Below, piece by piece: positions 51,285 to 60,947 of a stretch of DNA of 64,000 nucleotides; positions within the stretch are counted from its first letter, which is position 1; every line of letters starts with the position of its first letter. Location of the stretch: contig JAJZVV010000010.1 in NCBI GenBank assembly GCA_021845595.1, positions 62,001 to 126,000 of the forward strand. The letters run 5' to 3'. This DNA is from Pseudomonadota bacterium. Lineage in GTDB: Bacteria; Pseudomonadota; Alphaproteobacteria; Acetobacterales; Acetobacteraceae. The notes beneath the pieces are model-generated. The model had not been told where the DNA came from, did no database searches, and saw only the letters and a list, made by a program, of their open reading frames with translations. The position numbers were made by a program, and so were the translations under genes.

Positions 51285-53167
51285 GCGCGGCGCTTGCCGA
51301 AACCGGGTTGCTGAGCCAGGGCGAGCGGCGCTCGCTGGCGGTGCGCCTGACCCTGTCGCTGATCACCGCCGGGCTGCTGATCCTGTCCACGGCGCTGCGG
51401 CTGGCCGCGCCGGACCAGCTCGACATCGCCGAACTCGTCGCCGGCCTCGCCGCCCTCCTGGTCGCCGTGCCGGCGCTGCAGGCGGCCTGGTACAGCCTGC
51501 GCCATCCGGACCTGCACGGCGTCACCGACCAGCTCGTCGCCCTCGCCCTCATCGCCGCCTGGGCCGAGGGCGATCTCACCACCGCCGCGCTGCTGCCGCT
51601 GGTGATGACCATCGGGCACGTGCTGGAGGAGCGATCCCTGCTTGGCTCCCAGGAGGCGATCCGCGCGCTCGGGCGGCTGACCAAGGGCAAGGCGCGCCGG
51701 CTCGGCGCCGATGGCCGCGCCGAGGAAGTGGACGCGCAGGCGCTGCGCCCGGGCGATCGCATCGCGCTCAAGCCGGGTGAGCGCATTCCCGCCGATGGCC
51801 TGATCCGCACCGGGATGGCCAGCATCGACACCGCCTCGATCACCGGCGAATCGGTGCCGGCCGAGCTCGGCCCGGGCGGCGCGGTGTTCGGCGGCTCGCT
51901 CAATCTCGACGGCGTGCTCGAAGTGGAGGTGACGCGTGTCGGCGGCCAGACCACGCTCGGGCGGGTGATCGCGCTCATGCAGCAGGCCGAGCAGGCCAAG
52001 CCGCCGGTCACCCGCCTGCTCGAGCATCATGCCGGGCGCTACACCGTGCTGGTGCTGCTGGCGGCTTTCGGCGTCTGGTTCGCCTCCGGCAGCACGGCGG
52101 GCATGCTGGCGGTGCTGGTCGCCTCCTGCCCCTGCGCGCTGGTGCTGGCGGCGCCGGCGACTTCGATCGCGGCCATCGCGGTGGCCGGGCGGCATGGCAT
52201 CCTGGTCAAGGGTGCCGCTTTCCTGGAGGATCTCGCCAGCGTCGATGCCGTTATTCTGGACAAAACCGGCACGGTGACGCTCGGCCAGCTGCGGCTGGCC
52301 GAAGCGCGGGCGGCGGCGGGCGTCGACGTCGACGCGCTGAAATCCGTCGCCGGCGCGCTCGGCGCGGCGAGCAACCACCCGGTCAGCCGCGCGCTGGCGC
52401 CGCTGGCCCCGCTCGGCGCGGCGCTGCCGCTCGAGGACGTGAAGGAAGCGCGCGGGCTCGGCGTCGTCGGCCGGCTCGGCAACGAGACCGTCGTGCTCGG
52501 ACGGCCGGAGCTGCTGGCCGAGCACGGCGTCCTCGCCCCGCCGCCGCCGGCCCATGACGGCCCGATCGCCGGGGTCGGCCGCGGCGAGAGTTTTCTCGGC
52601 TGGATGCTGCTCGCCGACGAGCCCCGCGCCGAGGCGCGCGCCGCGATCGCCGACCTCAAGGGGCTCGGCCTGCGCCGGCAATTGCTGCTGACCGGGGACC
52701 GCGCCTCGGTGGCGCGCTCGATCGCCGCCCGCCTCGGGGTGGCGGAGGTGCGCGCCGAGGCGCTGCCCGAGGAAAAGCTGGAATGCGTGCTGGCCGAGAC
52801 GCGCGCCGGCTACCGGCCGTTGGTGGTCGGGGATGGCATCAACGACGCGCTGGCGCTGAAGGCGGGCGCGGTCGGGGTGGCGATGGGGGCGCAGGGCACC
52901 GATGTCGCGCTGGCCTCGGCCGACGTCGTGCTGATGAGCAACGATCTGCGCCGGCTGGCGACGTGCGTGCGGCTCAGCCGCCGCTGCCGCGGCACCATCC
53001 ACACCAATGTCGCGGTCGGGCTGGGCTGGACGGTGGTGGTGATCGGCATGGCCGCGACCGGCCTGCTCGGCCCCTCAGGGGCGCTGATCGCGGCGGTGCT
53101 GCACAATGTCGGCACGCTGGCGGTGATGGGCAACGCCGGGCGGCTGCTGAAGTTCCACGAGGCGTAG
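51281..53167 (+). CDS. P1B-type heavy-metal-transporting ATPase
   Basis: A 628-residue P-type ATPase without an N-terminal HMA metal-binding domain. Key motifs are the actuator TGES (188-191), the transmembrane metal site C283-P-C285 in SCPCALVLAAP, phosphorylated D327 in ILDKTGTVT, the P1B-specific HP pair in SNHPVSRAL, and VVGDGINDALALK. The final helix has LHNVGTLAVMGNAGRLL, where many Zn/Cd pumps have Asp instead of Asn. CPC fits Cu(I) or Zn/Cd classes; the ion and the direction are unknown. As I recall, Pseudomonas HmtA, a reported Cu/Zn importer, also lies near SPFH-type genes. Confidence 0.93.
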   Translation: MSAALAETGLLSQGERRSLAVRLTLSLITAGLLILSTALRLAAPDQLDIAELVAGLAALLVAVPALQAAWYSLRHPDLHGVTDQLVALALIAAWAEGDLTTAALLPLVMTIGHVLEERSLLGSQEAIRALGRLTKGKARRLGADGRAEEVDAQALRPGDRIALKPGERIPADGLIRTGMASIDTASITGESVPAELGPGGAVFGGSLNLDGVLEVEVTRVGGQTTLGRVIALMQQAEQAKPPVTRLLEHHAGRYTVLVLLAAFGVWFASGSTAGMLAVLVASCPCALVLAAPATSIAAIAVAGRHGILVKGAAFLEDLASVDAVILDKTGTVTLGQLRLAEARAAAGVDVDALKSVAGALGAASNHPVSRALAPLAPLGAALPLEDVKEARGLGVVGRLGNETVVLGRPELLAEHGVLAPPPPAHDGPIAGVGRGESFLGWMLLADEPRAEARAAIADLKGLGLRRQLLLTGDRASVARSIAARLGVAEVRAEALPEEKLECVLAETRAGYRPLVVGDGINDALALKAGAVGVAMGAQGTDVALASADVVLMSNDLRRLATCVRLSRRCRGTIHTNVAVGLGWTVVVIGMAATGLLGPSGALIAAVLHNVGTLAVMGNAGRLLKFHEA

Positions 53168-53183
53168 CGGCTGCCGGCGCGCA

Positions 53184-53211
53184 GCCCCGGACGGTGCGCA
53201 CCGTCCGGGGC
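53184..53211. terminator. 28-bp perfect palindrome between convergent genes
   Basis: GCCCCGGACGGTGC and its exact reverse complement meet without a loop, in the 52-base gap between the P1B-ATPase (+) and hydrolase (-) genes. It probably ends both transcripts, though there is no T-run on either strand. Confidence 0.55.
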
Positions 53212-53219
53212 CGGCGAGG

Positions 53220-53885
53220 TCAGTCGGCGGCGAGCGGCATGACGCGTGGGCTCATCGCCTTGCCGACATGGTCCTCCAACGCCGCGGCGACCGCCTCGGC
53301 ATGCTGGGCGAAGACATGGTCGGCCCCGGCGAAGATCCGGTAATCGACGCGCACGCCCTTCTGGGTATTGAGCTTTTCCACCAGCTTCTTGACCGATGGC
53401 TCGGGCACCAGCTCATCGGCATCGCCGTGGATCATCAGCCCACCGCAGGGGCACGGCGCGAGAAAGCCGAAATCATAATGGCTTGCCGGCGGCGCGACAC
53501 TGACCCAGCCGGAGACTTCCGGCCGGCGCATCAGCAGCTGCATGCCGACGAAGGCGCCGAACGAATAGCCCGCGATCCAAAGCCCGCCGGCGCTCGGGTT
53601 GACTGCCTGCAGCCAGTCGAGCGCGCCGGCGGCGTCGCCGATTTCGCCGATGCCACCATCATACCGGCCCTGGCTGCGGCCGACGCCGCGGAAATTGAAC
53701 CGCAGGACGGAGAAGCCCAGCCGCTGGAAGGACTGGTACATGGCATAGGTGATACGATTATTCATCGTTCCCCCATGCAGCGGGTGCGGATGCAGCACCA
53801 ACGCCAGCGGCGCGCCGCTCTGCTTGGAATGATGGTAGCGACCTTCGAGCCGCCCATCCGGGCCGGCGAACATGACTTCAGGCAT
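53220..53885 (-). CDS. Alpha/beta hydrolase (CocE/NonD-like, YsgA/dienelactone-type)
   Basis: A 221-residue cytosolic hydrolase. The oxyanion region is ALVLHPHPLHGGTMNNRI, the nucleophile elbow is IAGYSFGAFVGMQLL, the acid is near MIHGDADELVPEPSV, and the His is in FAGADHVFAQHAEAV. These match the alphaproteobacterial group of alpha/beta hydrolases that begin PEVMFAGPDGRLEGRYH and are widely conserved but uncharacterised. The ATG at 53885 is chosen by that conserved start. Confidence 0.88.
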   Translation of the reverse strand: MPEVMFAGPDGRLEGRYHHSKQSGAPLALVLHPHPLHGGTMNNRITYAMYQSFQRLGFSVLRFNFRGVGRSQGRYDGGIGEIGDAAGALDWLQAVNPSAGGLWIAGYSFGAFVGMQLLMRRPEVSGWVSVAPPASHYDFGFLAPCPCGGLMIHGDADELVPEPSVKKLVEKLNTQKGVRVDYRIFAGADHVFAQHAEAVAAALEDHVGKAMSPRVMPLAAD

Positions 53886-54365
53886 CGCGTTCCAGTTTCC
53901 GTTTCCTGCTCGCGCCCGGACCGGTCCGGACGCATCGATCACTCAATCACCCTCGGCCACTCATCACGCTCAGCCGGTGGCCCCGGCCGTCCCCCCTGCC
54001 GCCTTCCCCCTATCGTCTTCGCATTCCCGACCGCTCCCGCACCGCGCCGACCCGTGTTCCCCCTTTTGCAGGACTTGCGGCATGCCCATCTGCCGGACAC
54101 GATACGCAATGACCACGATACGCAATGACCATGTTACGCGATGCCTACGACACGCTCAGGACCGGGACGGAGACCGTCACGCCGTGACCCTTGGAAGGCC
54201 GATCGTTCGAATTGCCACAGGACACCCCCTCGCTGCGAGACTAGGTGCGCCTCGTTCGTCTCTCCTTTGCCGCCGCCCTGACCCGAAACACGGGATGGTC
54301 GGAAGCCTCCCGCCGGTGTCGTCAATATAGGGCGGACCTCCGCCGTTTGATAATGGAAATGTCGC
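53886..54365. other. 480-base intergenic region upstream of cysE
   Basis: No gene is supported. It contains the short tandem repeat at 54098-54145 and otherwise unremarkable sequence. It must hold the divergent promoters of the hydrolase and cysE genes, but I see no clear riboswitch or operator. Confidence 0.5.
54098..54145. repeat. Three tandem 16-bp repeats
   Basis: CACGATACGCAATGAC occurs twice without a gap (54098-54113, 54114-54129), followed by a third copy matching 11 of 16 (54130-54145). It lies about 220 bases before the cysE start and could be a regulator-binding array or a chance duplication. Confidence 0.7.
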
Positions 54366-55061
54366 ATGGCCTTCATGTTTTTGCGGGAAACCATCCAGGC
54401 CTATCGTGAGAAGGATCCGGCCGCCCGGTCCGATCTTGAAGTCCTGCTTTGCTATCCTGGATTGCACGCGATTGTGTGGCACCGCTTGGCGCACTGGCTG
54501 TGGCGCCACAAAATCCGACTGCTCGGGCGGTTTCTGGCCCATCTCGGCCGCATGCTCACCGGAATCGAAATCCATCCCGGCGCCTGCATCGGCCGGCGCA
54601 TCATCATCGACCACGGCATGGGCGTGGTGATCGGCGAAACCGCCGAGGTCGGGGACGATGTCTACATGTACCACCAGGTCACGCTCGGCGGCACCAGCTC
54701 CGAGCGGGGCAAACGCCACCCGACGATCGGGCGCAATGTCATCATCGGCGCCGGCGCCAAGGTCCTCGGCGCCATCACCATCGGCGACAACGCCCGAATC
54801 GGCGCCAACGCAGTGGTCGTCCAGCCGGTGCCGGCCGGCGTCACCGTCGCCGGCATTCCCGCCCGGCCGATCGAGCGCAAGCGCGAGCGCACCAATTTCG
54901 TCCCCTACGGCACCCCGATCGAGGCGGCGATCGACCCGCTGCTGCGCGATCTCGAGAGTCTGCGCGCCGAGCTGACCGAGGTCGAGGCGCGCCTCGGCGC
55001 CATCGCCGCCGAGCACCAGGCAAGCCCGCTACAGCCGGGGACCTGCGAGCCGGCGGAATAG
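54366..55061 (+). CDS. cysE: Serine O-acetyltransferase
   Basis: A 231-residue cytosolic enzyme making O-acetylserine, the precursor of cysteine. The N-terminal helical part ([37 protein letters not shown]) precedes the left-handed beta-helix of hexapeptide repeats: [59 protein letters not shown]. The catalytic His is within IDHGMG. It is the first gene of a run with cysteine desulfurase, ferredoxin and mnmA, i.e. cysteine supply followed by sulfur use. Confidence 0.96.
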   Translation: MAFMFLRETIQAYREKDPAARSDLEVLLCYPGLHAIVWHRLAHWLWRHKIRLLGRFLAHLGRMLTGIEIHPGACIGRRIIIDHGMGVVIGETAEVGDDVYMYHQVTLGGTSSERGKRHPTIGRNVIIGAGAKVLGAITIGDNARIGANAVVVQPVPAGVTVAGIPARPIERKRERTNFVPYGTPIEAAIDPLLRDLESLRAELTEVEARLGAIAAEHQASPLQPGTCEPAE

Positions 55062-55070
55062 CCGGCCGCG

Positions 55071-56159
55071 ATGGTCTATCTCGACGCCAACGCCAGCGAG
55101 CCGCTGCGGCCGGAGGCGCGCGCGGCCGTGCTCGCCGCGCTGGAGTCGCCGGGCAACCCCTCGTCCATTCACGCCGCCGGGCGCGCGGCGCGGCGCCGGC
55201 TCGAGGCCGCGCGCGAGACCCTCGCCGCGCGCTTCGGCGCCGCGCCGGAGGATGTCGTCTTCACCTCCGGTGCCACCGAGGCCGATGCGCTCGCCATCCA
55301 CGGGCTCGGCGACGGGCGGCGGGTGATTGCCGGCGCCACCGAGCACGACGCCGTGCGCGCCGCCGCGCCGGGGGCCGAGATTCTGCCGGTGGACGGGGCC
55401 GGCGTCGCCGATCTCGCGGCCCTCGAACGGCTGCTCGCATCCGGCCCGCCGGCGCTGGTCTGCCTGATGCTCGCCAACAACGAGACCGGGACGATCCAGC
55501 CCGTCACCGCGGCCGCCGCGCTCTGCCGGCGCCACGGCGCCCGGCTGCACGTGGACGCGGTGCAGGCGGCGGGGCGGATGCCGGTCGATCTCGGGGCACT
55601 CGGGGCGACGAGCCTGGCGCTGTCCAGTCACAAGCTCGGCGGACCGGCCGGCGCCGGCGCGCTGCTGCTCGCGCCCGAGGCCGCCGCAGCGCTGGCGCCG
55701 CTGATCCGGGGCGGCGGCCAGGAGCGCGGGCGGCGCGGTGGCACGCCGCCCCTGCCGGCCATCGCCGGCTTCGCCGCCGCCGCCGCCGCGGCCGGCGATG
55801 CGGCCGCATTGGCACCGCTGCGCGACGCCGCCGAGGCCGCCGCGCGGGCCGCCGGCGCGGTGGTGATCGGCGCCGCAGCACCCCGGCTGGCCAACACCAC
55901 CTGCCTCGCCCTGCCCGGCGCTGCCGCCGAGACGCAGGTGATCGCGCTCGACCTCGCCGGCATCGCCATTTCCGCGGGCGCCGCCTGCTCCTCGGGGAAG
56001 GTCGCCGCCAGCCATGTGCTCGCCGCCATGGGGCTCGGCGAGCTGGCACGCTGCGCCATCCGCGTCTCCCTGCCGTGGAACGCGACCGACACCGACATCG
56101 CCGATTTCGCTGCCGCCTATGCCGCGATGGCCGCCCGCATCGCCCGCCGCGCCGCTTGA
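55071..56159 (+). CDS. Cysteine desulfurase (NifS/IscS-like)
   Basis: A 362-residue PLP enzyme that takes sulfur from cysteine. It begins with the standard [19 protein letters not shown]; the PLP region has [14 protein letters not shown] and [10 protein letters not shown], the Schiff-base lysine is in [17 protein letters not shown], and the sulfur-accepting Cys is in [18 protein letters not shown]. The short ACSSGK loop is like the NifS/IscS group. It starts 9 bases after cysE and is followed by ferredoxin and mnmA, so it may feed tRNA thiolation and Fe-S assembly. Confidence 0.94.
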   Translation: MVYLDANASEPLRPEARAAVLAALESPGNPSSIHAAGRAARRRLEAARETLAARFGAAPEDVVFTSGATEADALAIHGLGDGRRVIAGATEHDAVRAAAPGAEILPVDGAGVADLAALERLLASGPPALVCLMLANNETGTIQPVTAAAALCRRHGARLHVDAVQAAGRMPVDLGALGATSLALSSHKLGGPAGAGALLLAPEAAAALAPLIRGGGQERGRRGGTPPLPAIAGFAAAAAAAGDAAALAPLRDAAEAAARAAGAVVIGAAAPRLANTTCLALPGAAAETQVIALDLAGIAISAGAACSSGKVAASHVLAAMGLGELARCAIRVSLPWNATDTDIADFAAAYAAMAARIARRAA

Positions 56160-56203
56160 ACCCGGGCCTTGAGATCCGCCGCCGAAGCCTCTACGTCCGC
56201 GCC

Positions 56204-56536
56204 ATGCCGACAATGACCTTCATCGAACGCGACGGCACGCGCCGCGAGGTGGACGCACCCGCCGGCCTGTCCGTGCTCGAAATCGCCCATCGCCACGGGA
56301 TCGACATCGAGGGCGCCTGCGAGGGCTCGCTCGCCTGCTCGACCTGCCACGTCATCGTCGATCCGGCCTGGTTCGCCAGGCTGGCGAGCCCGACCGAGGA
56401 CGAGGAGGACATGCTGGACCTCGCCTTCGGCCTGGAAAAGACCTCGCGCCTCGGCTGCCAGATCGTCATCACCGAGGCGCTGGATGGGCTCGTCGTGCGC
56501 CTGCCGGCGGCGACGCGCAACCTGCTCGGCGGGTAG
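56204..56536 (+). CDS. Adrenodoxin-type 2Fe-2S ferredoxin
   Basis: A 110-residue electron carrier. The cluster ligands are in [11 protein letters not shown] (C-x5-C-x2-C) with the fourth Cys in [10 protein letters not shown], the adrenodoxin/Isc-ferredoxin spacing. The acidic patch [20 protein letters not shown] is the usual partner-binding region. It likely donates electrons in Fe-S assembly beside the desulfurase. The ATG at 56204 or 56213 may start it. Confidence 0.94.
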   Translation: MPTMTFIERDGTRREVDAPAGLSVLEIAHRHGIDIEGACEGSLACSTCHVIVDPAWFARLASPTEDEEDMLDLAFGLEKTSRLGCQIVITEALDGLVVRLPAATRNLLGG

Positions 56537-56538
56537 CC

Positions 56539-57666
56539 ATGCGCGTGCTGGTCGCGATGTCCGGCGGCGTGGACAGTTCCACCGTCGCCGGGCTGCTGCA
56601 CGAGGCCGGGCACGCGGTGATCGGGGTCACGCTGCAGCTCTACGATCATGGCGCCGCGGTCGGGCGCAAGGGCGCCTGCTGCGCCGGCCAGGACATCCAC
56701 GACGCGCGCCGCGTCGCCGACGCGCTCGGCATTCCGCATTACGTGCTCGACCGCGAGGCCCGCTTCCGCGCCGCCGTGATCGAGGATTTCGCCGCCTCCT
56801 ACGCCGCCGGCGAGACGCCGGTGCCGTGCGTGCGCTGCAACCAGCGCGTCAAGTTCGCCGATCTGCTCGCGCTCGCCGACGATCTCGGAGCCGAGGCGCT
56901 GGCCACCGGCCATTATGTCCGCCGCATCGACACGGGAACCGGGCCGGAGCTGCACCGCGCGGTGGACAAGGCGCGCGATCAGAGCTGGTTCCTCTTCGCC
57001 ACCACCCGCGCCGAACTGGCGCGCACGCTGTTTCCGCTCGGCGCCATGGCGGACAAGGCCGCGGTGCGCGCCGAGGCCGCCCGGCTCGGCCTGCCGGTCG
57101 CGGCCAAGCCGGACAGCCAGGACATCTGCTTCGTGCCGAACGGCTCCTATGCCGACCTCGTCGCCCGCCTGCGCCCCGAGGCGGGCGAGCCGGGCGAGAT
57201 CGTCACCGCCGAAGGCCGCGTGCTCGGCCGCCACGACGGCATCGCCGGCTACACGGTCGGCCAGGGCAAGCGCCTCGGCACCGCGGCGATGGCCGACGGC
57301 ACGCGCCAGATCGTCACCGCGATCGACCCCGCCCGGCGGCGCATCGTGGTCGGTCCGCCGGCGAGCGGCACCCGCGACGTGTCCCTGACCGAGCTGAACT
57401 GGCTGATCGCGCCGCCGGCGGCGCCGCTGCGCTGCACGGTGAAGCTGCGTGCGCGCGAGGTGCCGCAGCCGGCCTCGGTCTTTCCCGCCGCTACCGGCGT
57501 GCGCGTGCGGCTCGATGCGCCCGCCCTGCCCGCACCCGGCCAGGCCTGCGTGTTCTACGACGGCGATCGCGTGCTCGGCGGCGGCTTCATCGCCCGCGGT
57601 CAGGCCGACGCGCACTCCAGCATCAACGTGTCCAGCTCGAAGCTGCCGTCCGCGGCGATCGCGTAA
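56539..57666 (+). CDS. mnmA: tRNA-uridine 2-sulfurtransferase MnmA
   Basis: A 375-residue enzyme that thiolates U34 of tRNA Lys/Glu/Gln. The ATP-binding P-loop is VAMSGGVDSSTVAGLL; the first catalytic Cys is in TPVPCVRCNQRVKFADLL and the second in KPDSQDICFVPNGSY. GIAGYTVGQGKRLG and the C-terminal barrel complete the family pattern. It is placed after cysteine desulfurase and ferredoxin genes, which fits sulfur relay. Its 3' end overlaps the minus-strand methyltransferase by 67 bases. Confidence 0.96.
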   Translation: MRVLVAMSGGVDSSTVAGLLHEAGHAVIGVTLQLYDHGAAVGRKGACCAGQDIHDARRVADALGIPHYVLDREARFRAAVIEDFAASYAAGETPVPCVRCNQRVKFADLLALADDLGAEALATGHYVRRIDTGTGPELHRAVDKARDQSWFLFATTRAELARTLFPLGAMADKAAVRAEAARLGLPVAAKPDSQDICFVPNGSYADLVARLRPEAGEPGEIVTAEGRVLGRHDGIAGYTVGQGKRLGTAAMADGTRQIVTAIDPARRRIVVGPPASGTRDVSLTELNWLIAPPAAPLRCTVKLRAREVPQPASVFPAATGVRVRLDAPALPAPGQACVFYDGDRVLGGGFIARGQADAHSSINVSSSKLPSAAIA

Positions 57667-58361
57667 TGGCCCCGCACCTCCTCGGCAACCGCGGCCTGTA
57701 GCGCGCGGATCGCCTCCACCTGCACCGCCGGCGTGCGCATGCGCGTGACCCAGGCGGCGAATTCGAGCGGCAGGCGCCGCGCGGTCGCGTGCGTCACCCG
57801 CAGCCCGGCGTCCGCCAGCGCCGCCTCCCACTCCGCGCGGGTGTAGTCGCGCACGTGGGAGGGATCGCGCAGCAGTTCGATCGCCTGCAGGGCGGTGTCG
57901 AGCAGCGCATCCGGCGGCGCGACCGTATCGGCGAAGACGGCGACGCCGCCCGGCCGCAGCACCCGCGCCGCTTCGCGCAGCCCGGCGCGCAGATCGCGCC
58001 AATGATGGGCGGAGAACCGGCTGGCGACGAAATCGAAGCTGGCATCGGCGAAGGGCAGCGCCTCGGCGACCCCCTGCCTTGTCGTGACGTTGCCCAGCCC
58101 CCGCTCCGCCGCGGCGCCGGCGACGACGCCGAGCATCTCGGCGGAGAGATCATACGCCGTCACCGACGCGGCATGGGCGGCGAGCGCGAAGCTGACATGG
58201 CCGGCGCCGCAACCGAGATCCAGCGCCGCGGCCGGCCGGCGCGCGGCGGCGAGCGCGGCGATGGCGGCGAGGTCCTCGCCGCTCGCGTGCACCGCGCTGG
58301 CGAGATAGGCGTTGGCCTGGGCGCCGAACTGCGCGTTCACCACCGCTTCGTGGGTTTTCAT
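57600..58361 (-). CDS. Class I SAM-dependent methyltransferase (UbiE/Methyltransf_11-like)
   Basis: A 253-residue enzyme. The SAM site is [19 protein letters not shown], followed by [14 protein letters not shown] and the post-I motif [39 protein letters not shown] is the standard motif III. The type resembles UbiE/BioC-like small-molecule methyltransferases; the acceptor is unknown. It overlaps prfA by four bases (ATGA) and mnmA convergently, so it is expressed with the translation genes. Confidence 0.9.
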   Translation of the reverse strand: MKTHEAVVNAQFGAQANAYLASAVHASGEDLAAIAALAAARRPAAALDLGCGAGHVSFALAAHAASVTAYDLSAEMLGVVAGAAAERGLGNVTTRQGVAEALPFADASFDFVASRFSAHHWRDLRAGLREAARVLRPGGVAVFADTVAPPDALLDTALQAIELLRDPSHVRDYTRAEWEAALADAGLRVTHATARRLPLEFAAWVTRMRTPAVQVEAIRALQAAVAEEVRGHYAIAADGSFELDTLMLECASA

Positions 58362-59422
58362 GGCGTGGTTTCCTCCGCTGCGAGCCGCGCCGCTTCGTCC
58401 TCGGCGATCAGCGCATCGATGAACTCGTCGAGTTCGCCGAGCATGACACGGTCGATCTTGTAGAGCGTCAGGTTGATACGATGGTCGCTGACGCGGCCTT
58501 GCGGGAAGTTATAGGTGCGGATGCGCTCGGACCGGTCGCCGGTGCCGACCTGGGCGCGGCGGTCGGCCGCACGGGTGGCGTGCAGCGCCTCGCGCTGGCG
58601 CTCGTAGAGCCGCGCCCGCAGCACTTTGAGCGCCTTGGCGCGATTCTTGTGCTGGCTCTTCTCCTCCTGCATCGAGACGGCGATGCCGGTGGGAAGATGG
58701 GTGATGCGCACCGCGCTTTCGGTCTTGTTCACGTGCTGGCCGCCGGCGCCGGAGGCGCGGAAAACGTCGATGCGCAGCTCGGTTTCGTCGATCTGCACGT
58801 CCACGTCCTCGGCCTCCGGCAACACCGCGACGGTGACGGTGGAGGTATGGATGCGGCCCTGCGCCTCGGTCGCCGGCACGCGCTGCACGCGATGCACGCC
58901 GGATTCGAACTTCAGCCGCGCGAACACGCCCTTGCCATTGATCTCGGCGATCCCCTCCTTGAGCCCGCCGAGTTCGGTGTCCGCGTAGTCGAGAATCTCG
59001 AACCGCCAGCCATGACGCTGGGCGTAGTGCTGATACATGCCGAAGAGCTGCGAGGCGAACAGCGCGGCCTCGTCGCCGCCGGCGGCGGGACGCACTTCGA
59101 GGATGGCGGCGCGATCGTCGGCGGCATCCTTCGGCAGCAGCGCCACGCAGATCTCGTGGCGCAGCCCAGGCATGCGCGCGCGCAGCGTCTCGATCTCGGT
59201 CTCGGCGAGTTCGCGCAGCTCCGGGTCGGCGAGCATCGTCTCCGCCTCCGCCAGCCCGTGCTCGGCGGCGCGCAATTCGCCGATGCGCGCGACCAGCGGC
59301 TCGAGATCGGAGAGTTCCTTGGCGGCGCGCACGAACGCCTCGCCCGGCAGCGGCGCACCGAGCGACGCGCGCAGCTCCTCGGCACGCGCCACGATGCGGT
59401 CGAGCTTGGCGTCCAGGCTCAT
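58358..59422 (-). CDS. prfA: Peptide chain release factor 1
   Basis: A 354-residue release factor for UAA/UAG. The stop-recognition segment is [20 protein letters not shown] with the PAT tripeptide typical of RF1, and the catalytic GGQ lies in [39 protein letters not shown] is the C-terminal hallmark. The ATG at 59422 ([19 protein letters not shown]) overlaps the stop of the preceding small membrane gene. Usually prmC follows prfA; here a different methyltransferase is adjacent. Confidence 0.96.
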   Translation of the reverse strand: MSLDAKLDRIVARAEELRASLGAPLPGEAFVRAAKELSDLEPLVARIGELRAAEHGLAEAETMLADPELRELAETEIETLRARMPGLRHEICVALLPKDAADDRAAILEVRPAAGGDEAALFASQLFGMYQHYAQRHGWRFEILDYADTELGGLKEGIAEINGKGVFARLKFESGVHRVQRVPATEAQGRIHTSTVTVAVLPEAEDVDVQIDETELRIDVFRASGAGGQHVNKTESAVRITHLPTGIAVSMQEEKSQHKNRAKALKVLRARLYERQREALHATRAADRRAQVGTGDRSERIRTYNFPQGRVSDHRINLTLYKIDRVMLGELDEFIDALIAEDEAARLAAEETTP

Positions 59423-59670
59423 GCCGCCTGCCGGCGCAGCGCGCGCACCATGCCGAACAGGCTGATCGCCATCCAGAAAATCTCGATCACCACGGATGGA
59501 AGATTGAAGGCGTAGAGCAGAGAAACCATGATCATCACGGAACCGGCGAGATTGACCGCGGGAAACCGCCAGTCGCTGGAGGCAAGCCGGTCGAGCTGGT
59601 TGAGCGCATAGGCGAGCAGGATCACCGCCGCGCCGAGCAGGCCGAGACCATCCGGTGCGGTGACGCTCAT
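59419..59670 (-). CDS. Small CBU_0592-type membrane protein
   Basis: An 83-residue protein with three hydrophobic segments ([51 protein letters not shown]). It matches the small CBU_0592 family in pattern and size: Y-A-L-N-x-L after helix 1 and a final basic tail VRALRRQAA. Function unknown. It is coupled to hisS upstream and prfA downstream by four-base overlaps. Confidence 0.8.
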   Translation of the reverse strand: MSVTAPDGLGLLGAAVILLAYALNQLDRLASSDWRFPAVNLAGSVMIMVSLLYAFNLPSVVIEIFWMAISLFGMVRALRRQAA

Positions 59671-60932
59671 CGCGCTTCGGCCAGGCTCGCCACCAGCGCA
59701 TCGAGCCTCACTTCGCTCTGAGCGCCGCTGGCGAGGTCCTTCACCTGCGCGACGCCGCGGGCCAGCTCGTCCTCGCCAAGGATCACCGCGGCGCGGGCGC
59801 CGACCTTATTGGCGCGCCTCAGACCGCCGCCAAGATCAGGGTAATAATAAAATTCCGCCGCGATTCCGGCCTCTCGGAGGCCTTGGGCGACGTTGAACGC
59901 GTCCAGGGCAGACTTGCCATCGGCATGGAGGACGAAAACCGGCGCCGGGGCCAATGGCGGCGCGGCCAGCAGCATCTCGAGGCGCTCGACCCCGGCGGCG
60001 AAGCCAACCCCCGGGATCTCCGGCCCGCCCATTTCTCTCACCAGTGTCTCGTAATGCCCACCGGCCATCACCGTGCCCTGCGCGCCGAGCCGCTCGGTGA
60101 CGAATTCGAACGCCGTGTAGCTGTAATAATCGAGGCCGCGCACGATGCGCGGGTTTTCGACGAATGGAATCCCGGCCCTCTTGAGGGCTCTTTTGACGCT
60201 GTCATGAAAGTCGTAAGCATGATCGCCCGGCTTCAGATGATCTGTGAGGCGCGGCGCATCAGCGATGATCGCGCGGTCTGTCGCATCCTTGCTGTCGAGG
60301 ATTCGAAGCGGGTTTTTCTCCAGCCGCACCCGGCTCTCGGCCGAAAGATCAGCAGCAAATTCGCTGAAATACGCCACCAGCGCCTCACGATAACGCGCTC
60401 GGCTCTCATCATCGCCGAGCGTGTTGATCTCGAGTCGCACCTCGTCGGCGATGCCGAGGGCACGCAGGATGTGATAGCCGCAGGCGATTACTTCGGCATC
60501 GACGACCGGATTACTCGGGCCAATGAGTTCCACGCCGATCTGATGAAACTGGCGAAACCGTCCCTTCTGCGGCCGCTCATAGCGGAACATCGGCCCGGCA
60601 TAGAACACCCGTTGCGGCAGGGTCTGGGTCAACCCGTTGGAGACTAGCGCCCGGCACACCCCCGCGGTGCCCTCGGGGCGCAGGGTCAGCGATTCCCCAC
60701 CGCGATCGGAGAACGTATACATCTCCTTGGTGACGATATCCGACGTGTCGCCAAGCGTGCGTGCAAACACCTCGGTGTTCTCGAAAATCGGCGTCGCCCA
60801 TTCGGCGAACCCGTAACGCGCGGCGATCGCGCGCGCGGTATCGGTGACGAAGTGGTGCCGGCGCTGCTGCTCGCCGATCAGATCATGGGTGCCGCGCGGC
60901 GGCTGCAGGCGGGTCACGGCCGATTTCGGCAT
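59667..60932 (-). CDS. hisS: Histidyl-tRNA synthetase
   Basis: A 421-residue class II synthetase. Motif 1 region is [20 protein letters not shown]; motif 2 is [20 protein letters not shown]; histidine-specific motifs are [14 protein letters not shown] and [14 protein letters not shown]; motif 3 is [15 protein letters not shown]. The C-terminal anticodon-binding domain is [17 protein letters not shown] onward. Base composition is uneven: rows around 60181 and 60301 are near 50-57% GC against about 70% elsewhere, and codons there are less biased. It follows the AT-rich NYN gene by 15 bases. Confidence 0.96.
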   Translation of the reverse strand: MPKSAVTRLQPPRGTHDLIGEQQRRHHFVTDTARAIAARYGFAEWATPIFENTEVFARTLGDTSDIVTKEMYTFSDRGGESLTLRPEGTAGVCRALVSNGLTQTLPQRVFYAGPMFRYERPQKGRFRQFHQIGVELIGPSNPVVDAEVIACGYHILRALGIADEVRLEINTLGDDESRARYREALVAYFSEFAADLSAESRVRLEKNPLRILDSKDATDRAIIADAPRLTDHLKPGDHAYDFHDSVKRALKRAGIPFVENPRIVRGLDYYSYTAFEFVTERLGAQGTVMAGGHYETLVREMGGPEIPGVGFAAGVERLEMLLAAPPLAPAPVFVLHADGKSALDAFNVAQGLREAGIAAEFYYYPDLGGGLRRANKVGARAAVILGEDELARGVAQVKDLASGAQSEVRLDALVASLAEAR

Positions 60933-60947
60933 AACAAGTTCTGCCCT

